The notes below the pieces were generated by a model, which was not told where the DNA came from, did not search any database, and was given only the letters and a program-made list of their open reading frames with translations. Below are positions 18,552 to 27,318 of a DNA stretch of 64,000 bases, piece after piece. Numbering within the stretch: the first letter of the stretch is position 1; every line of letters starts with the position of its first letter. This DNA is from Marinobacter sp. BW6 (GTDB lineage Bacteria; Pseudomonadota; Gammaproteobacteria; Pseudomonadales; Oleiphilaceae): positions 434,001-498,000 of the forward strand of contig NZ_VIRN01000037.1 of NCBI RefSeq assembly GCF_008107725.1. Direction: 5' to 3'. The position numbers and the translations under genes were made by a program.

Positions 18552-19196
18552 ATGGATATGTTGCAATCGAGTGAAGAGGTCGCGGGCAAACGGGAACAGA
18601 ACCGGATCCGGAACCGCAGGGCGATCCTGCATGCCGCCCGGGAGTGCTTTCGAGAGCGGGGTTACGAAAACTCGACCATCCGCGACATCGTGCGCCGCAC
18701 GGGTCTCGCCGCCGGTACTTTCTACAACTATTTCTCCAGCAAGCAGGACATCTTTGCCGCCCTGCTCACCGACTTCCTGACCAACCTGAACAACAATCTC
18801 ACGCGTCACCGGCGCGAGGCAGACACCACCGAGGATTTCATCCATTACGCCTACTTGGCGCTTTTCACCGCGACTGCCCGGGATCCACTGGTTTATGAGC
18901 TGGCGCACCGCAACGATCGCGCGCTTCGAGAACTGTTCGGTTCGGATATTCTCGGTCTGACTATGCTAACGCTGGAAGAAGACGTCCGCGAAGCGATGGA
19001 GCGAAGGCTGCTTCCCAAAATCGATCACGAATACCTCTGCGCCGCTTTTTTCGGTGTCGCCTATGAAACCAGCCTGACGCTTGCAAGGCGCGCCCACAGG
19101 CACCCGGATTCAGCGGATGCCGAAGCGTTGACCGCAACCCGGTTCTCGACCGCCCTGTTCATGGGTGGCCTTCCCCGGCTGGCTGCACTTCCCTGA
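18552..19196 (+). CDS. TetR-family transcriptional regulator
   Basis: A 214-residue one-component repressor. The N-terminal helix-turn-helix is canonical: [20 protein letters not shown], then [20 protein letters not shown] and [10 protein letters not shown]. The C-terminal ligand-binding domain is unremarkable and gives no clue to the inducer. The ATG at 18552 is preceded by AGGA; the open frame starts earlier but runs over ttcA. It is divergent from ttcA across 57 bases and is followed by the DnaJ-related gene, starting 19 bases after its stop. Its target is probably local, either its own promoter or ttcA, but I see no convincing operator. Confidence 0.88.
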   Translation: MDMLQSSEEVAGKREQNRIRNRRAILHAARECFRERGYENSTIRDIVRRTGLAAGTFYNYFSSKQDIFAALLTDFLTNLNNNLTRHRREADTTEDFIHYAYLALFTATARDPLVYELAHRNDRALRELFGSDILGLTMLTLEEDVREAMERRLLPKIDHEYLCAAFFGVAYETSLTLARRAHRHPDSADAEALTATRFSTALFMGGLPRLAALP

Positions 19197-19215
19197 TGAC
19201 CGGGAGTGCCCTAAC

Positions 19216-19890
19216 ATGGTGTCTATGACTGACAGCCATTCCCCAATAAATGCCTCGCACCCCAGATCAGTGGATGAAGATGACTGTCTGGAGCAGCAGA
19301 TTCAGCACCTGCTGGTGGCCGTTGAGCACGAACTCCGGTCAGCACCGGCAGGCATGAATGAATTATCGCTGATTAAAGCACTCCAGAAAGCGCCCTGGGA
19401 GCTGCTTGGGGTCGTTGTTTTCAGCGAACCGGAAAGACTTTACCCGGTTCATTTTCTCTTGTTCCACGTACTCTACCGTCTCCGTGATCAGTTAGCCGAA
19501 GCCGGCGAGAGCCTGAAGATTTCCCCCCTTAGCATCCGTATCGAGGCGCAGACGGTAGTCAGTGGCGAGGGGGTGCCGGACAGTGTCGACACACTTCGTC
19601 ATTTCTATCTGGATCTCTCCCAGTACCGTCTGCCGGAGGAAACAATTCAACGGATGATGAACGATTTCTGGGCAGGCGCTCCCGGCCAGGCACCTGCGCA
19701 ATCCGAGGCGCGGGAAGCAGCGGGGGTACTGGGTTTCAAGGCTGTTCCAGACGATTTCCCTACCGTTAAGAAGCGTTTTCGCCGGGCGGTCATGCACGCC
19801 CATCCGGACCGCGGCGGCAAGACCGAAACCATTCAGCATCTCAATCAGGCCTTTGCCGTACTGAAAGCCCACTTCCGTCACAGTATCTGA
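19216..19890 (+). CDS. DnaJ-related protein with C-terminal J-domain
   Basis: A 224-residue protein of the DNAJ-related family: an N-terminal domain (about 20-150; ELSLIKALQKAPW, HFLLFHVLYRLRDQL) and a short C-terminal J-domain (about 170-222) with the essential HPD tripeptide in HAHPDRGGKTE. It probably acts as a DnaK co-chaperone, stimulating its ATPase. Unlike classical DnaJ the J-domain is at the C-terminus and there is no zinc-binding or Gly/Phe region. I use the ATG at 19216; the open frame begins at 19165 inside the TetR gene. An ATG at 19225 is also possible. Confidence 0.85.
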   Translation: MVSMTDSHSPINASHPRSVDEDDCLEQQIQHLLVAVEHELRSAPAGMNELSLIKALQKAPWELLGVVVFSEPERLYPVHFLLFHVLYRLRDQLAEAGESLKISPLSIRIEAQTVVSGEGVPDSVDTLRHFYLDLSQYRLPEETIQRMMNDFWAGAPGQAPAQSEAREAAGVLGFKAVPDDFPTVKKRFRRAVMHAHPDRGGKTETIQHLNQAFAVLKAHFRHSI

Positions 19891-19935
19891 CCCGCCTGTT
19901 CAAATTGACCGGGACACAGAAACACAGGAGACGAT

Positions 19936-20967
19936 ATGCCGCTCAAAGCATTCCTGAAACCTTCCCTTCTCGCCGCTGTTATGGCAACAGCCGTCTCAGC
20001 CCGCGCTGACCTCGTTGTCCTGCAGTATCATCATGTCAGTGATTCTACGCCGTCTGCCACCAGTACTTCCGTATCACTGTTTGAAGGCCAGCTGGATATG
20101 ATCTCCGACCTGCAGCTGGAAGTCGTAGACTTGCTTGAAGGCACTGAAGCCACTCTGGCTGGCGCCGACGGGCAAGGCAACCACATCGCCATTACCTTCG
20201 ATGACGCCTACGACTCGGTTTATCATACCGCGGCGCCCATGCTGGCTGACAAAGACTACCCCTACACGATTTTTGTCAACACCGAAGCCGTTGGTCGTAA
20301 CGGCTATATGACCTGGGATCAGATCCGGGAGCTTGCCGACCGACCGGGCGTAACCATTGCCAACCACAGTGCAGACCATGGTCATTTGGCCCGAAAGCCG
20401 AACGAAGGCGAAAGTGACTGGCGAGCCCGGGTTACCAACAGCCTTGATTCGGCCCAGGAGACCCTCGCCCGGGAACTGGAGGCACCGGCGCCCATGTTAG
20501 CGTACCCATACGGTGAGTTTGACGAGGCACTGGAGCGCAAAGTTGCTGAGCGTGGCTGGTACGGATTCGGCCAGCAGTCGGGCGCCATCGGCCCAAAAAC
20601 CGAGAAAACCCGATTGCCTCGCTTTCCAATGGCAAACGCCTACGGCCAGCTGGGGGGCCTTGAGAACAAGCTTCGCAGTAGAGCCTTCCCGATTGATACC
20701 GGCAAGCTGCCAGACGGCGTGATCTCAGAGAATCCGCCCACCCTGGTTTTCCCAGTGGTTGAGCCCATTGATGCCAACCGGCTTACGTGCTTTGCTTCCG
20801 GTCAGGGACGTATCGACTTTGACGTGATTGACGGCAGTGTGAAAGTACAGGCACCTGAGGCCTTCAATAGCCGGAGATTCCGCTACAATTGCACCCACCC
20901 TGCCGGCGGTGGCAGTTACTATTGGCTGTCCCAGCAGTGGCTGGATCTAAGCAAACCCGAGGACTGA
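19936..20967 (+). CDS. Exported polysaccharide deacetylase family protein
   Basis: This 343-residue protein has a signal peptide (residues 1-24, ending SARA) and a NodB-type deacetylase domain. Visible motifs are VLQYHHVSD, the metal-binding ITFDDAYDS and the second metal motif NHSADHGHLA (HSxxH), followed by MLAYPYGEFDEAL. The enzyme would remove N- or O-acetyl groups from a cell-envelope or biofilm polysaccharide in the periplasm, similar in domain choice to PgaB-type proteins. About 100 C-terminal residues are not part of the catalytic domain. AGGAG precedes the ATG at 19936. It converges on the MalM-like gene with 4 bases between. Confidence 0.88.
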   Translation: MPLKAFLKPSLLAAVMATAVSARADLVVLQYHHVSDSTPSATSTSVSLFEGQLDMISDLQLEVVDLLEGTEATLAGADGQGNHIAITFDDAYDSVYHTAAPMLADKDYPYTIFVNTEAVGRNGYMTWDQIRELADRPGVTIANHSADHGHLARKPNEGESDWRARVTNSLDSAQETLARELEAPAPMLAYPYGEFDEALERKVAERGWYGFGQQSGAIGPKTEKTRLPRFPMANAYGQLGGLENKLRSRAFPIDTGKLPDGVISENPPTLVFPVVEPIDANRLTCFASGQGRIDFDVIDGSVKVQAPEAFNSRRFRYNCTHPAGGGSYYWLSQQWLDLSKPED

Positions 20968-20971
20968 GGCC

Positions 20972-22030
20972 TCACTCTTCAACCTGCATCAGGCCAAGTT
21001 CACCGCGCCTGATGTGAGGGATTTTCTTGGGGCCATCACCGGTTTCCAGAACGGTCTGGCCCTCCAGATCCTGCTCCCGGGTAAACAGGACAAGCCAACG
21101 CTCCCCCTGGCTTGGAAACGCGGGAACCCATGCTTCCAGATAGCCGCGCCGGTGCCAGTTCTCGGGAGTGAAATCCATAACCAGGTCTGTTACCAACCTT
21201 AACGGTGCCATTTTCTCGTCCAGAAACACCAGGGAGGGCACGAAAACTCCGTCGTTGGCATAGGAGCGCAGGCGCATGACCAAACTGGAGTGCTTGTCCG
21301 CTTCCGGCAGCGTAATCAGTTGATAGGGACTGGTTCCCGTAAGAAACGGATGGGTTACTGAACCGCCCGAAAGGGTAACGCCAAACTCTCGTCCCGATTG
21401 CCACTCTTGCCGACTTAGAACATCCATTGACTCGCAACAGGTGGCTGAAAACCGGGTAAAGAAGTCATTGATTGAAGCTTCAATGCCCAGGATGGCGAAC
21501 GCGTCCGGGTCGTAACCCTCTACCGGAGGCTGGCCCGCGCCAGCCGGCCCTGCGTGGTAGACGCTGGCTTCGGTTATCTGAACAGGTGGCTCCACCAACC
21601 CCTTCTCAATATCAGAGCGGGTGTCCGGCCGGTAATAGCTGACCCGGACATTGCCCTCTGCGTCTCGCCAGGTAAAGTAGGGCTGCCGTTCCCCGGGCCG
21701 GACGTAGCCGTCTTTTTCAAGCTGGTCGGCATCCGGATAGTTTTCCAGTGTGTACTCGGTTTCTTCCTGCAACTCTGGCGCAGGGCTGGCACCGTTGCCT
21801 GAACGCGCCGATTCTTCCGCGGCGTCCGGCTCGCGCTGTTCGCCGGCGTCCGTATTGGCGTCTTTATTTGCGGCCCCGGTAATCGGGGAGTATCGGACCC
21901 TGCCCTGCTCGTCTACCCAGGTAAAATAGCCCTCTCGCTCCGACACCGTGGACCCGCCAATCTGGCAACCCCCGAGAACTGTTGCCAGAAAAAGGCACAA
22001 GGCTGATTTCCATATAGAGCCGTTAATCAC
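20972..22030 (-). CDS. MalM-like lipoprotein with duplicated DUF4124-like motif
   Basis: A 352-residue predicted lipoprotein (lipobox VLGGC, Cys22). Two related motifs, GYFTWVDEQGRVRYSP (about 34-49) and PYFTWRDAEGNVRVSYY (about 115-131), look like repeated DUF4124-type beta units. The C-terminal half resembles MalM, a periplasmic protein of unknown role: VFVPSLVFLDEKMAPLR, RWLVLFTREQDLEGQT and KKIPHI align with E. coli MalM by eye. It is the last gene of a minus-strand set with the FadL-like porin, beta-barrel and C39 peptidase (gaps of 32 bases or less after the porin). No maltose genes are nearby, so maltose involvement is unlikely. Confidence 0.72.
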   Translation of the reverse strand: MINGSIWKSALCLFLATVLGGCQIGGSTVSEREGYFTWVDEQGRVRYSPITGAANKDANTDAGEQREPDAAEESARSGNGASPAPELQEETEYTLENYPDADQLEKDGYVRPGERQPYFTWRDAEGNVRVSYYRPDTRSDIEKGLVEPPVQITEASVYHAGPAGAGQPPVEGYDPDAFAILGIEASINDFFTRFSATCCESMDVLSRQEWQSGREFGVTLSGGSVTHPFLTGTSPYQLITLPEADKHSSLVMRLRSYANDGVFVPSLVFLDEKMAPLRLVTDLVMDFTPENWHRRGYLEAWVPAFPSQGERWLVLFTREQDLEGQTVLETGDGPKKIPHIRRGELGLMQVEE

Positions 22031-22062
22031 TGCGAATGACTACCCCCGGTTAATGGCACCAC

Positions 22063-23694
22063 TCAGAACTTTGTCCGGAAACTGAGGCCTGCCATGACAA
22101 CCCGTAGCGAGGTTTTGACATCGAGGCCCGCATAGGGATTGTAGATAATGTTGGTGATGTTATCGCAGTTTACGTTACAGCTGGTGTCCGCGGGAATCGA
22201 CTCTACCGAGTGCAGGTAGCTGAGATTCATGTCAATTTGAGTGTCCTTGTCCCACTGGTAGCCCATACCGATGCTGTACAGATTTGCCCCACCGAACGGC
22301 GCCATTACCTGTCGCTGATCATCCGGGATAACGGAATCCCGGATTTCCACACCGGCACGCAGGTCCAAACGGGAAGACGCATGAAACTCCATGCCAAACG
22401 CCCAGTTCCACTGGCTCTTAAAACCTAACGGAAGGCGCAAAATGTTGTTTTCTCGATCCGCATTGTCTGGAGAGAGGATGCTCGCTGCGTTAATAAATTC
22501 AAGGCTACGGTCGAACCTAAATTCAAAGGCATCCCACTGTTCGTAATCGGTCCAGCCAATATCGGCGTTGAGGGTCAGTTTCGGGTGCACGTCAACACTG
22601 ATGCCAGTCTGGAAGTGCTGGGGGTACACCAGATCCATACTGACGTTGCCGGATTCCTTGGGCGCACCGGAAGGCAGACTCAGGATTGCCGAGGTGATAG
22701 CACCCAGCACGGATCCGTTGACGCTCTGCCAGAAGCCTGACCAGTCGTCGGTGTACTGGATCTCGAAGGTGCCCTTCATGTTCATTTCGGCTTCTGAGGT
22801 GTAGCTTGCGCCCCAGCTGAACCAGTCCGTCGGCTCCCACATGACACCCAGGGCATAGGTGGGGGACAGGGTTTCCTGAACGTTGATACTCAGAGCACCG
22901 ATATCATCCCAGGGGCCGACGTTACCGCCGCAAAGCGCCAACCAGGGCTGGAGGGGCTCGTCGCCGCTTTCACAGTTGAAGGCGTCCTGAAGCACTTCCG
23001 CGACACCCAACAGCAGGTTGGGCGCGCGCATGTATTGGTCTGCCGCGATACCCATATGGGACAGGTGAATACCGAAACCCACGGACCAATCGTCGTTGAT
23101 CTCGTAACCAACCGTAGGTGAAAGATAAGTCGTACGTTGCAGCGCCGTGGCCTGAGGCTGGTAACGGCCAGGGTCGTCCTTGTCGCGATAAAAGCCGGCC
23201 GCCAGCGGCAGGTAGAACGCGTTACCAAAGGTCAGTTTCGAGCCCGGCGGGTTGATACTGATCCCCGCTGAAGGAGCCAGGGCCGGCCCGGGAGGCGCGC
23301 GAAGAATACCGTATCCGGGCAAATACAGGGCCACGTTGTTGGTGTGGCTGTGAGAATTGGCAACAGGGTCCCGTTGCTTTCCGGTCAGCGGATCCGTTTC
23401 GAGGCCATCGATACCGAAAATTTCATACCCTTCCGGCGCTGTGAAGTCCGCGTCAATGTCCAGATAGACACTCATCAGGTTCACTTCCAGCTGGCGCCCG
23501 TCCAGTTTGGTCAGGCCCGCAGGATTGTAGTGAATCGCCATGATCCCCGGCGGATCAGCAGTCACAGCGTTACCCAGCGCCAATGCCTTGGGGTGAATGG
23601 TCAAATTCTGCGCCAGTTGGGCCTGTGCGCCACAGGAGATGGTCGTGGCAATCAGGGCCGCGAGAATCTGACGGTTGTGGCTTTTCTGTCCCAT
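22063..23694 (-). CDS. Outer-membrane transport protein, FadL/OmpP1 family
   Basis: This 543-residue protein is an outer-membrane beta-barrel of the FadL family, which takes up hydrophobic compounds such as long-chain fatty acids. After a signal peptide (ends GAQAQ) it shows LALGNAVTADPPGIMAIHYNPAGLTKL, represented by the typical ADPPGIMAIHYNPAGLT block of FadL members, many alternating beta-strands, and a C-terminal phenylalanine (LSFRTKF) that acts as the BAM signal. The ATG at 23694 follows GGAAGGGAAGGAC; an upstream in-frame start at 23736 overlaps the preceding gene. At over 500 residues it is longer than E. coli FadL. Substrate unknown. Confidence 0.88.
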   Translation of the reverse strand: MGQKSHNRQILAALIATTISCGAQAQLAQNLTIHPKALALGNAVTADPPGIMAIHYNPAGLTKLDGRQLEVNLMSVYLDIDADFTAPEGYEIFGIDGLETDPLTGKQRDPVANSHSHTNNVALYLPGYGILRAPPGPALAPSAGISINPPGSKLTFGNAFYLPLAAGFYRDKDDPGRYQPQATALQRTTYLSPTVGYEINDDWSVGFGIHLSHMGIAADQYMRAPNLLLGVAEVLQDAFNCESGDEPLQPWLALCGGNVGPWDDIGALSINVQETLSPTYALGVMWEPTDWFSWGASYTSEAEMNMKGTFEIQYTDDWSGFWQSVNGSVLGAITSAILSLPSGAPKESGNVSMDLVYPQHFQTGISVDVHPKLTLNADIGWTDYEQWDAFEFRFDRSLEFINAASILSPDNADRENNILRLPLGFKSQWNWAFGMEFHASSRLDLRAGVEIRDSVIPDDQRQVMAPFGGANLYSIGMGYQWDKDTQIDMNLSYLHSVESIPADTSCNVNCDNITNIIYNPYAGLDVKTSLRVVMAGLSFRTKF

Positions 23695-23732
23695 GAAGTC
23701 CTTCCCTTCCCGTAGATCGTCAACGACACCAA

Positions 23733-24743
23733 TCACTCTTTGAGACCGGAGAAGTTAATGGGCAGGGAGACCCCCAGGGAGAAGTCCGGCGCATCCTCGG
23801 TCAGGCCAATACCCAGGCTGGTGTTGACGATGGTGGTATCGCTGACACGGGTACCCAGTGACATACTCAGGAAACCGGTCATCTGGTCCTGAGCAACGGC
23901 CTGGTCGCCATTAGAGAAGGTCAGAATGGTTTCATCGCTGTAACTGAGCTGGGCGGAGATGCTCAATGAAATATCGTAGGAAAGGGAGTAGGCAAAGCCT
24001 GCCGAGCCGGACAGCCCGAAACCGGGGTCCACTTCGGTCAGCAAACGTGCCCCCCGAACCTGCTGAAGGTCTTCCGCTGGCAGGTTGTAAGTGGCACTCA
24101 CTGAACCGAAAATCACCACCGGATCCAGAACCTTCGAAAGACTCGCCCCACCCCCGATAGAGTAATAGCCGCTGCCGGTGGACAGCTGCTCATTGATGTC
24201 TATCTCGTAGGGGCTGACGCCCGTCTTGGTGGAAAGGGTTCCGAATAGAGTGGTCGACATCTTGCCCGGAACGTAGGCAAATGGCTGCCAGCGTCCGGTG
24301 AAGGAGATATCGCCAAAATCATAAACGTTGAGCTCGTCCTGGGTATCGTATTTAACCACCAGCGGAATACGAGTACCCACCGTCAGGTTATCCAGCAGGC
24401 CATAATCATAGGAAAAGGAGTTCGTAAAACTGTGGGTGGCTGACGGCACCACGTCCAGGTTTCTCACTGATCCATTGGTGATGGCCAGGTCCAGCCGCTG
24501 GTCTGCGGTGTAGGAATAGTCGAAGGAATAATTCAGGGAATGGGAGCCCTTCTTCTGCAACGAATAGTTTTTCTCTGCAGCCTGGAACACTTCTTCAAGC
24601 TGTTGTGAAGCGTCCTCGTCTCCCTCCTGTTTGGCCAGCGCTTCCCGCGCCTGGTCCACACTCCCTTCCTGCGCCAGGGCCATGCCCGGAAGCAGACCTG
24701 CCGTGGAAACAAGGATAAAACCTCGCACAAACCAACGATTCAT
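23733..24743 (-). CDS. Outer-membrane beta-barrel protein resembling FapF
   Basis: A 336-residue exported protein: signal peptide (1-24, ending GMALAQ), a short helical stretch (about 28-62, SVDQAREALAKQ and ASQQLEEVFQAAEKNY), then beta-strands to the C-terminus, e.g. HSLNYSFDYSYTADQRLDL. This layout, a helical plug or coiled coil followed by a barrel, and the pairing with a stand-alone C39 peptidase, resemble FapF and FapD of the Pseudomonas functional amyloid system. However, no amyloid subunit gene (FapB/FapC-like repeats) is visible here. AAGGGAG precedes the ATG at 24743. The family could equally be the general 'transporter/phenol MetA' barrel group. Confidence 0.72.
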   Translation of the reverse strand: MNRWFVRGFILVSTAGLLPGMALAQEGSVDQAREALAKQEGDEDASQQLEEVFQAAEKNYSLQKKGSHSLNYSFDYSYTADQRLDLAITNGSVRNLDVVPSATHSFTNSFSYDYGLLDNLTVGTRIPLVVKYDTQDELNVYDFGDISFTGRWQPFAYVPGKMSTTLFGTLSTKTGVSPYEIDINEQLSTGSGYYSIGGGASLSKVLDPVVIFGSVSATYNLPAEDLQQVRGARLLTEVDPGFGLSGSAGFAYSLSYDISLSISAQLSYSDETILTFSNGDQAVAQDQMTGFLSMSLGTRVSDTTIVNTSLGIGLTEDAPDFSLGVSLPINFSGLKE

Positions 24744-24797
24744 CCTGACTCCCTTATTTTATTTGTAGTTTTCCTGACCCGGGGATTGCCCGGTGAA

Positions 24798-25598
24798 TTA
24801 GTTACGACGGTAATGCAACTGCTTTCGGGTGTTCTCTACACTGCCATCGGGATTGTTTTTCTGGCGTTCCAGCAGATTCTGGATCCGCCTCTGGGTGGAC
24901 TCGTGAAACGCCGGTATCCGTTCCAGCGCCAGAAGGGTCATGGTCTGGTCATCCACGAAGCGAAGGTCCTCCTCCTTCAGCTCGAGGTTGTCCAGTGGCT
25001 TGTCACTGCCCGGAAAGACAATGAAGAGCACGTTGTCGTCCCATTTCTCCTCGAACTGGGCGAGGGTGAAGGAGATATTGCCGACCGAAGGGTCTGCCAG
25101 ATAGGCACGGCCATCACGGATCGTCCGTAACACCACGAAATGCTTGAAACCGGCGTGGTGGATGGGCACGATCGCCGGGTGGTCAAGGTCCCTGAGGTCA
25201 TCAATGGTGGCCCGGAAGCCACCTGACGGGTAACCGAGCGCCGTAACCAGCCGCTTCATATCGAGCATGGAAAATGCTCGGCGCTCAACGATGCGCTCGC
25301 TTTCGCCGTAATGGAGCAACCCCTCCATGACCTGTCGTTCTGACAAAGTCCGGCCCAGGTAGAAGTTCAGTACGGTGGTCAGCGCTGCGCTTCCGCAGCT
25401 ATAGTCATAGGCCTGACGCACGATATTCCGGAATTTCTGCTCCACCAGCGGCTCGACCCTGACGTCGGACCGTAGCTCAATCGGGCTCGAATCCACGTCC
25501 TGTTCGATGACGATCTGGCCCTTCTCAAAAGGCTCCACCACGGTCGCTTCCTGCACCATGGTGAATGTAAGAATGGATCCAGCGAGCACCAGCAGCAT
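24798..25598 (-). CDS. Stand-alone C39-family cysteine peptidase, FapD-like
   Basis: This 266-residue protein has an N-terminal hydrophobic anchor or signal (LLVLAGSILTFTM) and a C39 peptidase domain: catalytic cysteine in QAYDYSCGSAALTTVLNFYL, histidine in GFKHFVVLRTI and aspartate in ADPSVGNISF. It lacks the ABC-transporter domains of bacteriocin exporters, as FapD does. After the catalytic domain lies a charged helical tail (about 200-266). It probably cleaves or processes a partner exported with the downstream beta-barrel. It is the first gene of the set; the 200-base spacer upstream contains no other gene I can see. Confidence 0.85.
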   Translation of the reverse strand: MLLVLAGSILTFTMVQEATVVEPFEKGQIVIEQDVDSSPIELRSDVRVEPLVEQKFRNIVRQAYDYSCGSAALTTVLNFYLGRTLSERQVMEGLLHYGESERIVERRAFSMLDMKRLVTALGYPSGGFRATIDDLRDLDHPAIVPIHHAGFKHFVVLRTIRDGRAYLADPSVGNISFTLAQFEEKWDDNVLFIVFPGSDKPLDNLELKEEDLRFVDDQTMTLLALERIPAFHESTQRRIQNLLERQKNNPDGSVENTRKQLHYRRN

Positions 25599-25775
25599 GT
25601 CAGACGAAGTCCCTGTTTTTATTGGCCACGTTTTTAATCGGGTTACATGTTGTTACGGTAAGATACCGAAAAGCCTGCGCCCTTAAAGATAACTGTGCCT
25701 CAAATCTGTCGCTGCAGGAGGGGCCTTACGGAGGGGAATTGAGAACTGTTTCATGACATCGGTGGGAATCGGGAT

Positions 25776-25798
25776 GCAGGCCCGGTTGCCGGGCCTGC
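25776..25798 (-). terminator. Hairpin after the DASS transporter gene
   Basis: A perfect 10-bp stem (GCAGGCCCGG, 25776-25785, and CCGGGCCTGC, 25789-25798) with a 3-base loop lies 3 bases beyond the transporter stop codon. No clear T run follows on the minus strand, so it may act as a weak terminator or as a 3'-end stabiliser. Confidence 0.55.
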
Positions 25799-25801
25799 CA
25801 C

Positions 25802-27283
25802 TCAGAGAGTAAAGACCGCCCCGAGTAACAGATAGCTCAGGACAGTCACTACAACTATACCCGCGAGGTTCAAAGCAAAACCGGCTCTGATCATGTCACT
25901 GATCTGCATATGGCCACTGGAGAACACGATGGCATTGGGTGGCGTAGCCACCGGCATCATGAAGGCGCAACTGGCGGCAATTGCAGCCGGTACTGTCAGT
26001 AGCAACGGCGACACCCCCTGACTCAGGGCCAGAGCCCCCAGCAACGGCAGGAACGCCGCTGCAGTCGCCGTATTGCTGGTGACTTCGGTCAGAAAAATGA
26101 TCACGGCCACCACCAGCAGGATCATGACGAGAGTCGGCAGAGTGCCGGCTACACCAAGACTTTGGGCGATCCACTCCGCAAGGCCCGAACTGCTGATCAC
26201 GCCGGCCATGGCCAGCCCCCCGCCAAACAGGAGCAGTACGCCCCAGGGAATACCCTTTGCGGTTTCCCAGTCCAGCAGAAATTCACGGTTGCGGGTATTC
26301 ACCGGGATAATGAACATGGCGATGGCCGCAGCAATGGCAATGCCGGTGTCGCTTAGCCAGGGCATCAATCTGTCGGATAACAGAGGCCTGAAGATCCAGG
26401 CACTTGCAGTGATCAGGAACACCAGCGCGACGAGTTTTTCACCCTTCCTGAGCGAGCCCAACGCATCAAGCTCTTGCCGTATGGCCTTGCCACCGTCGCC
26501 AGAGTTGCCAAGACCGAAGTCCCGGCGGGTCAGCCACCACCATGCCAGCACCAGCATTACGATCGTCACCGGAACGCCAAGAAGCATCCATTGGGCAAAG
26601 CCCACGGAGACCCCCTGATTTTCGCTCAGGTAGGCGGCCAGCAAGGCATTTGGCGGTGTGCCAATGAGTGTGGCAATGCCACCGATGCTGGCAGAATAGG
26701 CGATAGCCAGCAGCAGTGCCGTGGCATAACGCCGAACGCCCTCAGGGTTATCATTGGTATCCATCATGGCTACCACCGAAAGACCAATCGGCAGCATCAT
26801 AATGGCGGTTGCCGTATTGCTGACCCACATGCTCAGAAAGGCCGTGGCCAGCATGAACCCGGCAATCTGGCGTCGGGGTTTGCTACCCACAGCCTTTAGC
26901 GTCATCAGGGCGATTCGCCGGTGCAGGTTCCACCTCTGCATCGCAAGCCCGAGGGTAAATCCCCCCAGGAACAGAAAAATGATTGGATTGGCATAGGGCT
27001 CGGTGGCTTCACCAACTGTTCCGAGTCCGAGCGCGGGAACCAGCACGATCGGTAACAGGGCAGTTGCGGGGATCGGAATGGCCTCGGTGGACCACCAGGT
27101 CGCCATGAGCAACATCAATCCCAGGGCGGACCATGCTTGCGCAGACATGGTTTCAGGAGGTGGAAGGATAATAGTCGCCACAAGAAACGCGGCGCCGAGG
27201 ATGAGCCCGATCACCTGGCTGCGGGGTATACCCTCCGGTTGGTTGTCAGCATTGAGTTCTTCCGGCATACAGTTCTGTTCCAT
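25802..27283 (-). CDS. DASS (SLC13) family sodium-coupled anion transporter
   Basis: A 493-residue inner-membrane transporter of the divalent anion:sodium symporter family, which takes up di- and tricarboxylates or sulfate. It has about 12 hydrophobic helices and the family motifs WWSTEAIPIPATALLP, SNTATAIMMLPIGLS, GTPPNALLAAYL, TEVTSNTATAAAFLPLLG and VATPPNAIVFSSG; the two SNT-type motifs form the sodium/substrate sites. It is the third gene of an operon with the amidohydrolase and DUF2238 genes (gaps of 20 and 35 bases), so the substrate may be a carboxylate released by the amidohydrolase; this is inference. An ATG at 27268 is an alternative start. Confidence 0.9.
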   Translation of the reverse strand: MEQNCMPEELNADNQPEGIPRSQVIGLILGAAFLVATIILPPPETMSAQAWSALGLMLLMATWWSTEAIPIPATALLPIVLVPALGLGTVGEATEPYANPIIFLFLGGFTLGLAMQRWNLHRRIALMTLKAVGSKPRRQIAGFMLATAFLSMWVSNTATAIMMLPIGLSVVAMMDTNDNPEGVRRYATALLLAIAYSASIGGIATLIGTPPNALLAAYLSENQGVSVGFAQWMLLGVPVTIVMLVLAWWWLTRRDFGLGNSGDGGKAIRQELDALGSLRKGEKLVALVFLITASAWIFRPLLSDRLMPWLSDTGIAIAAAIAMFIIPVNTRNREFLLDWETAKGIPWGVLLLFGGGLAMAGVISSSGLAEWIAQSLGVAGTLPTLVMILLVVAVIIFLTEVTSNTATAAAFLPLLGALALSQGVSPLLLTVPAAIAASCAFMMPVATPPNAIVFSSGHMQISDMIRAGFALNLAGIVVVTVLSYLLLGAVFTL

Positions 27284-27318
27284 TAATCAGACATTCCACT
27301 CCAGCTCGCGGCACAGCG

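Noticed and set aside
17565-18908. Extended 447-residue TtcA
   Set aside because: The extra N-terminal 138 residues run antisense through the TetR gene and have no similarity to TtcA.
20972-22030. Maltose operon protein MalM
   Set aside because: Only the C-terminal half resembles MalM, and no maltose or maltodextrin genes are near, so I did not use the gene symbol.
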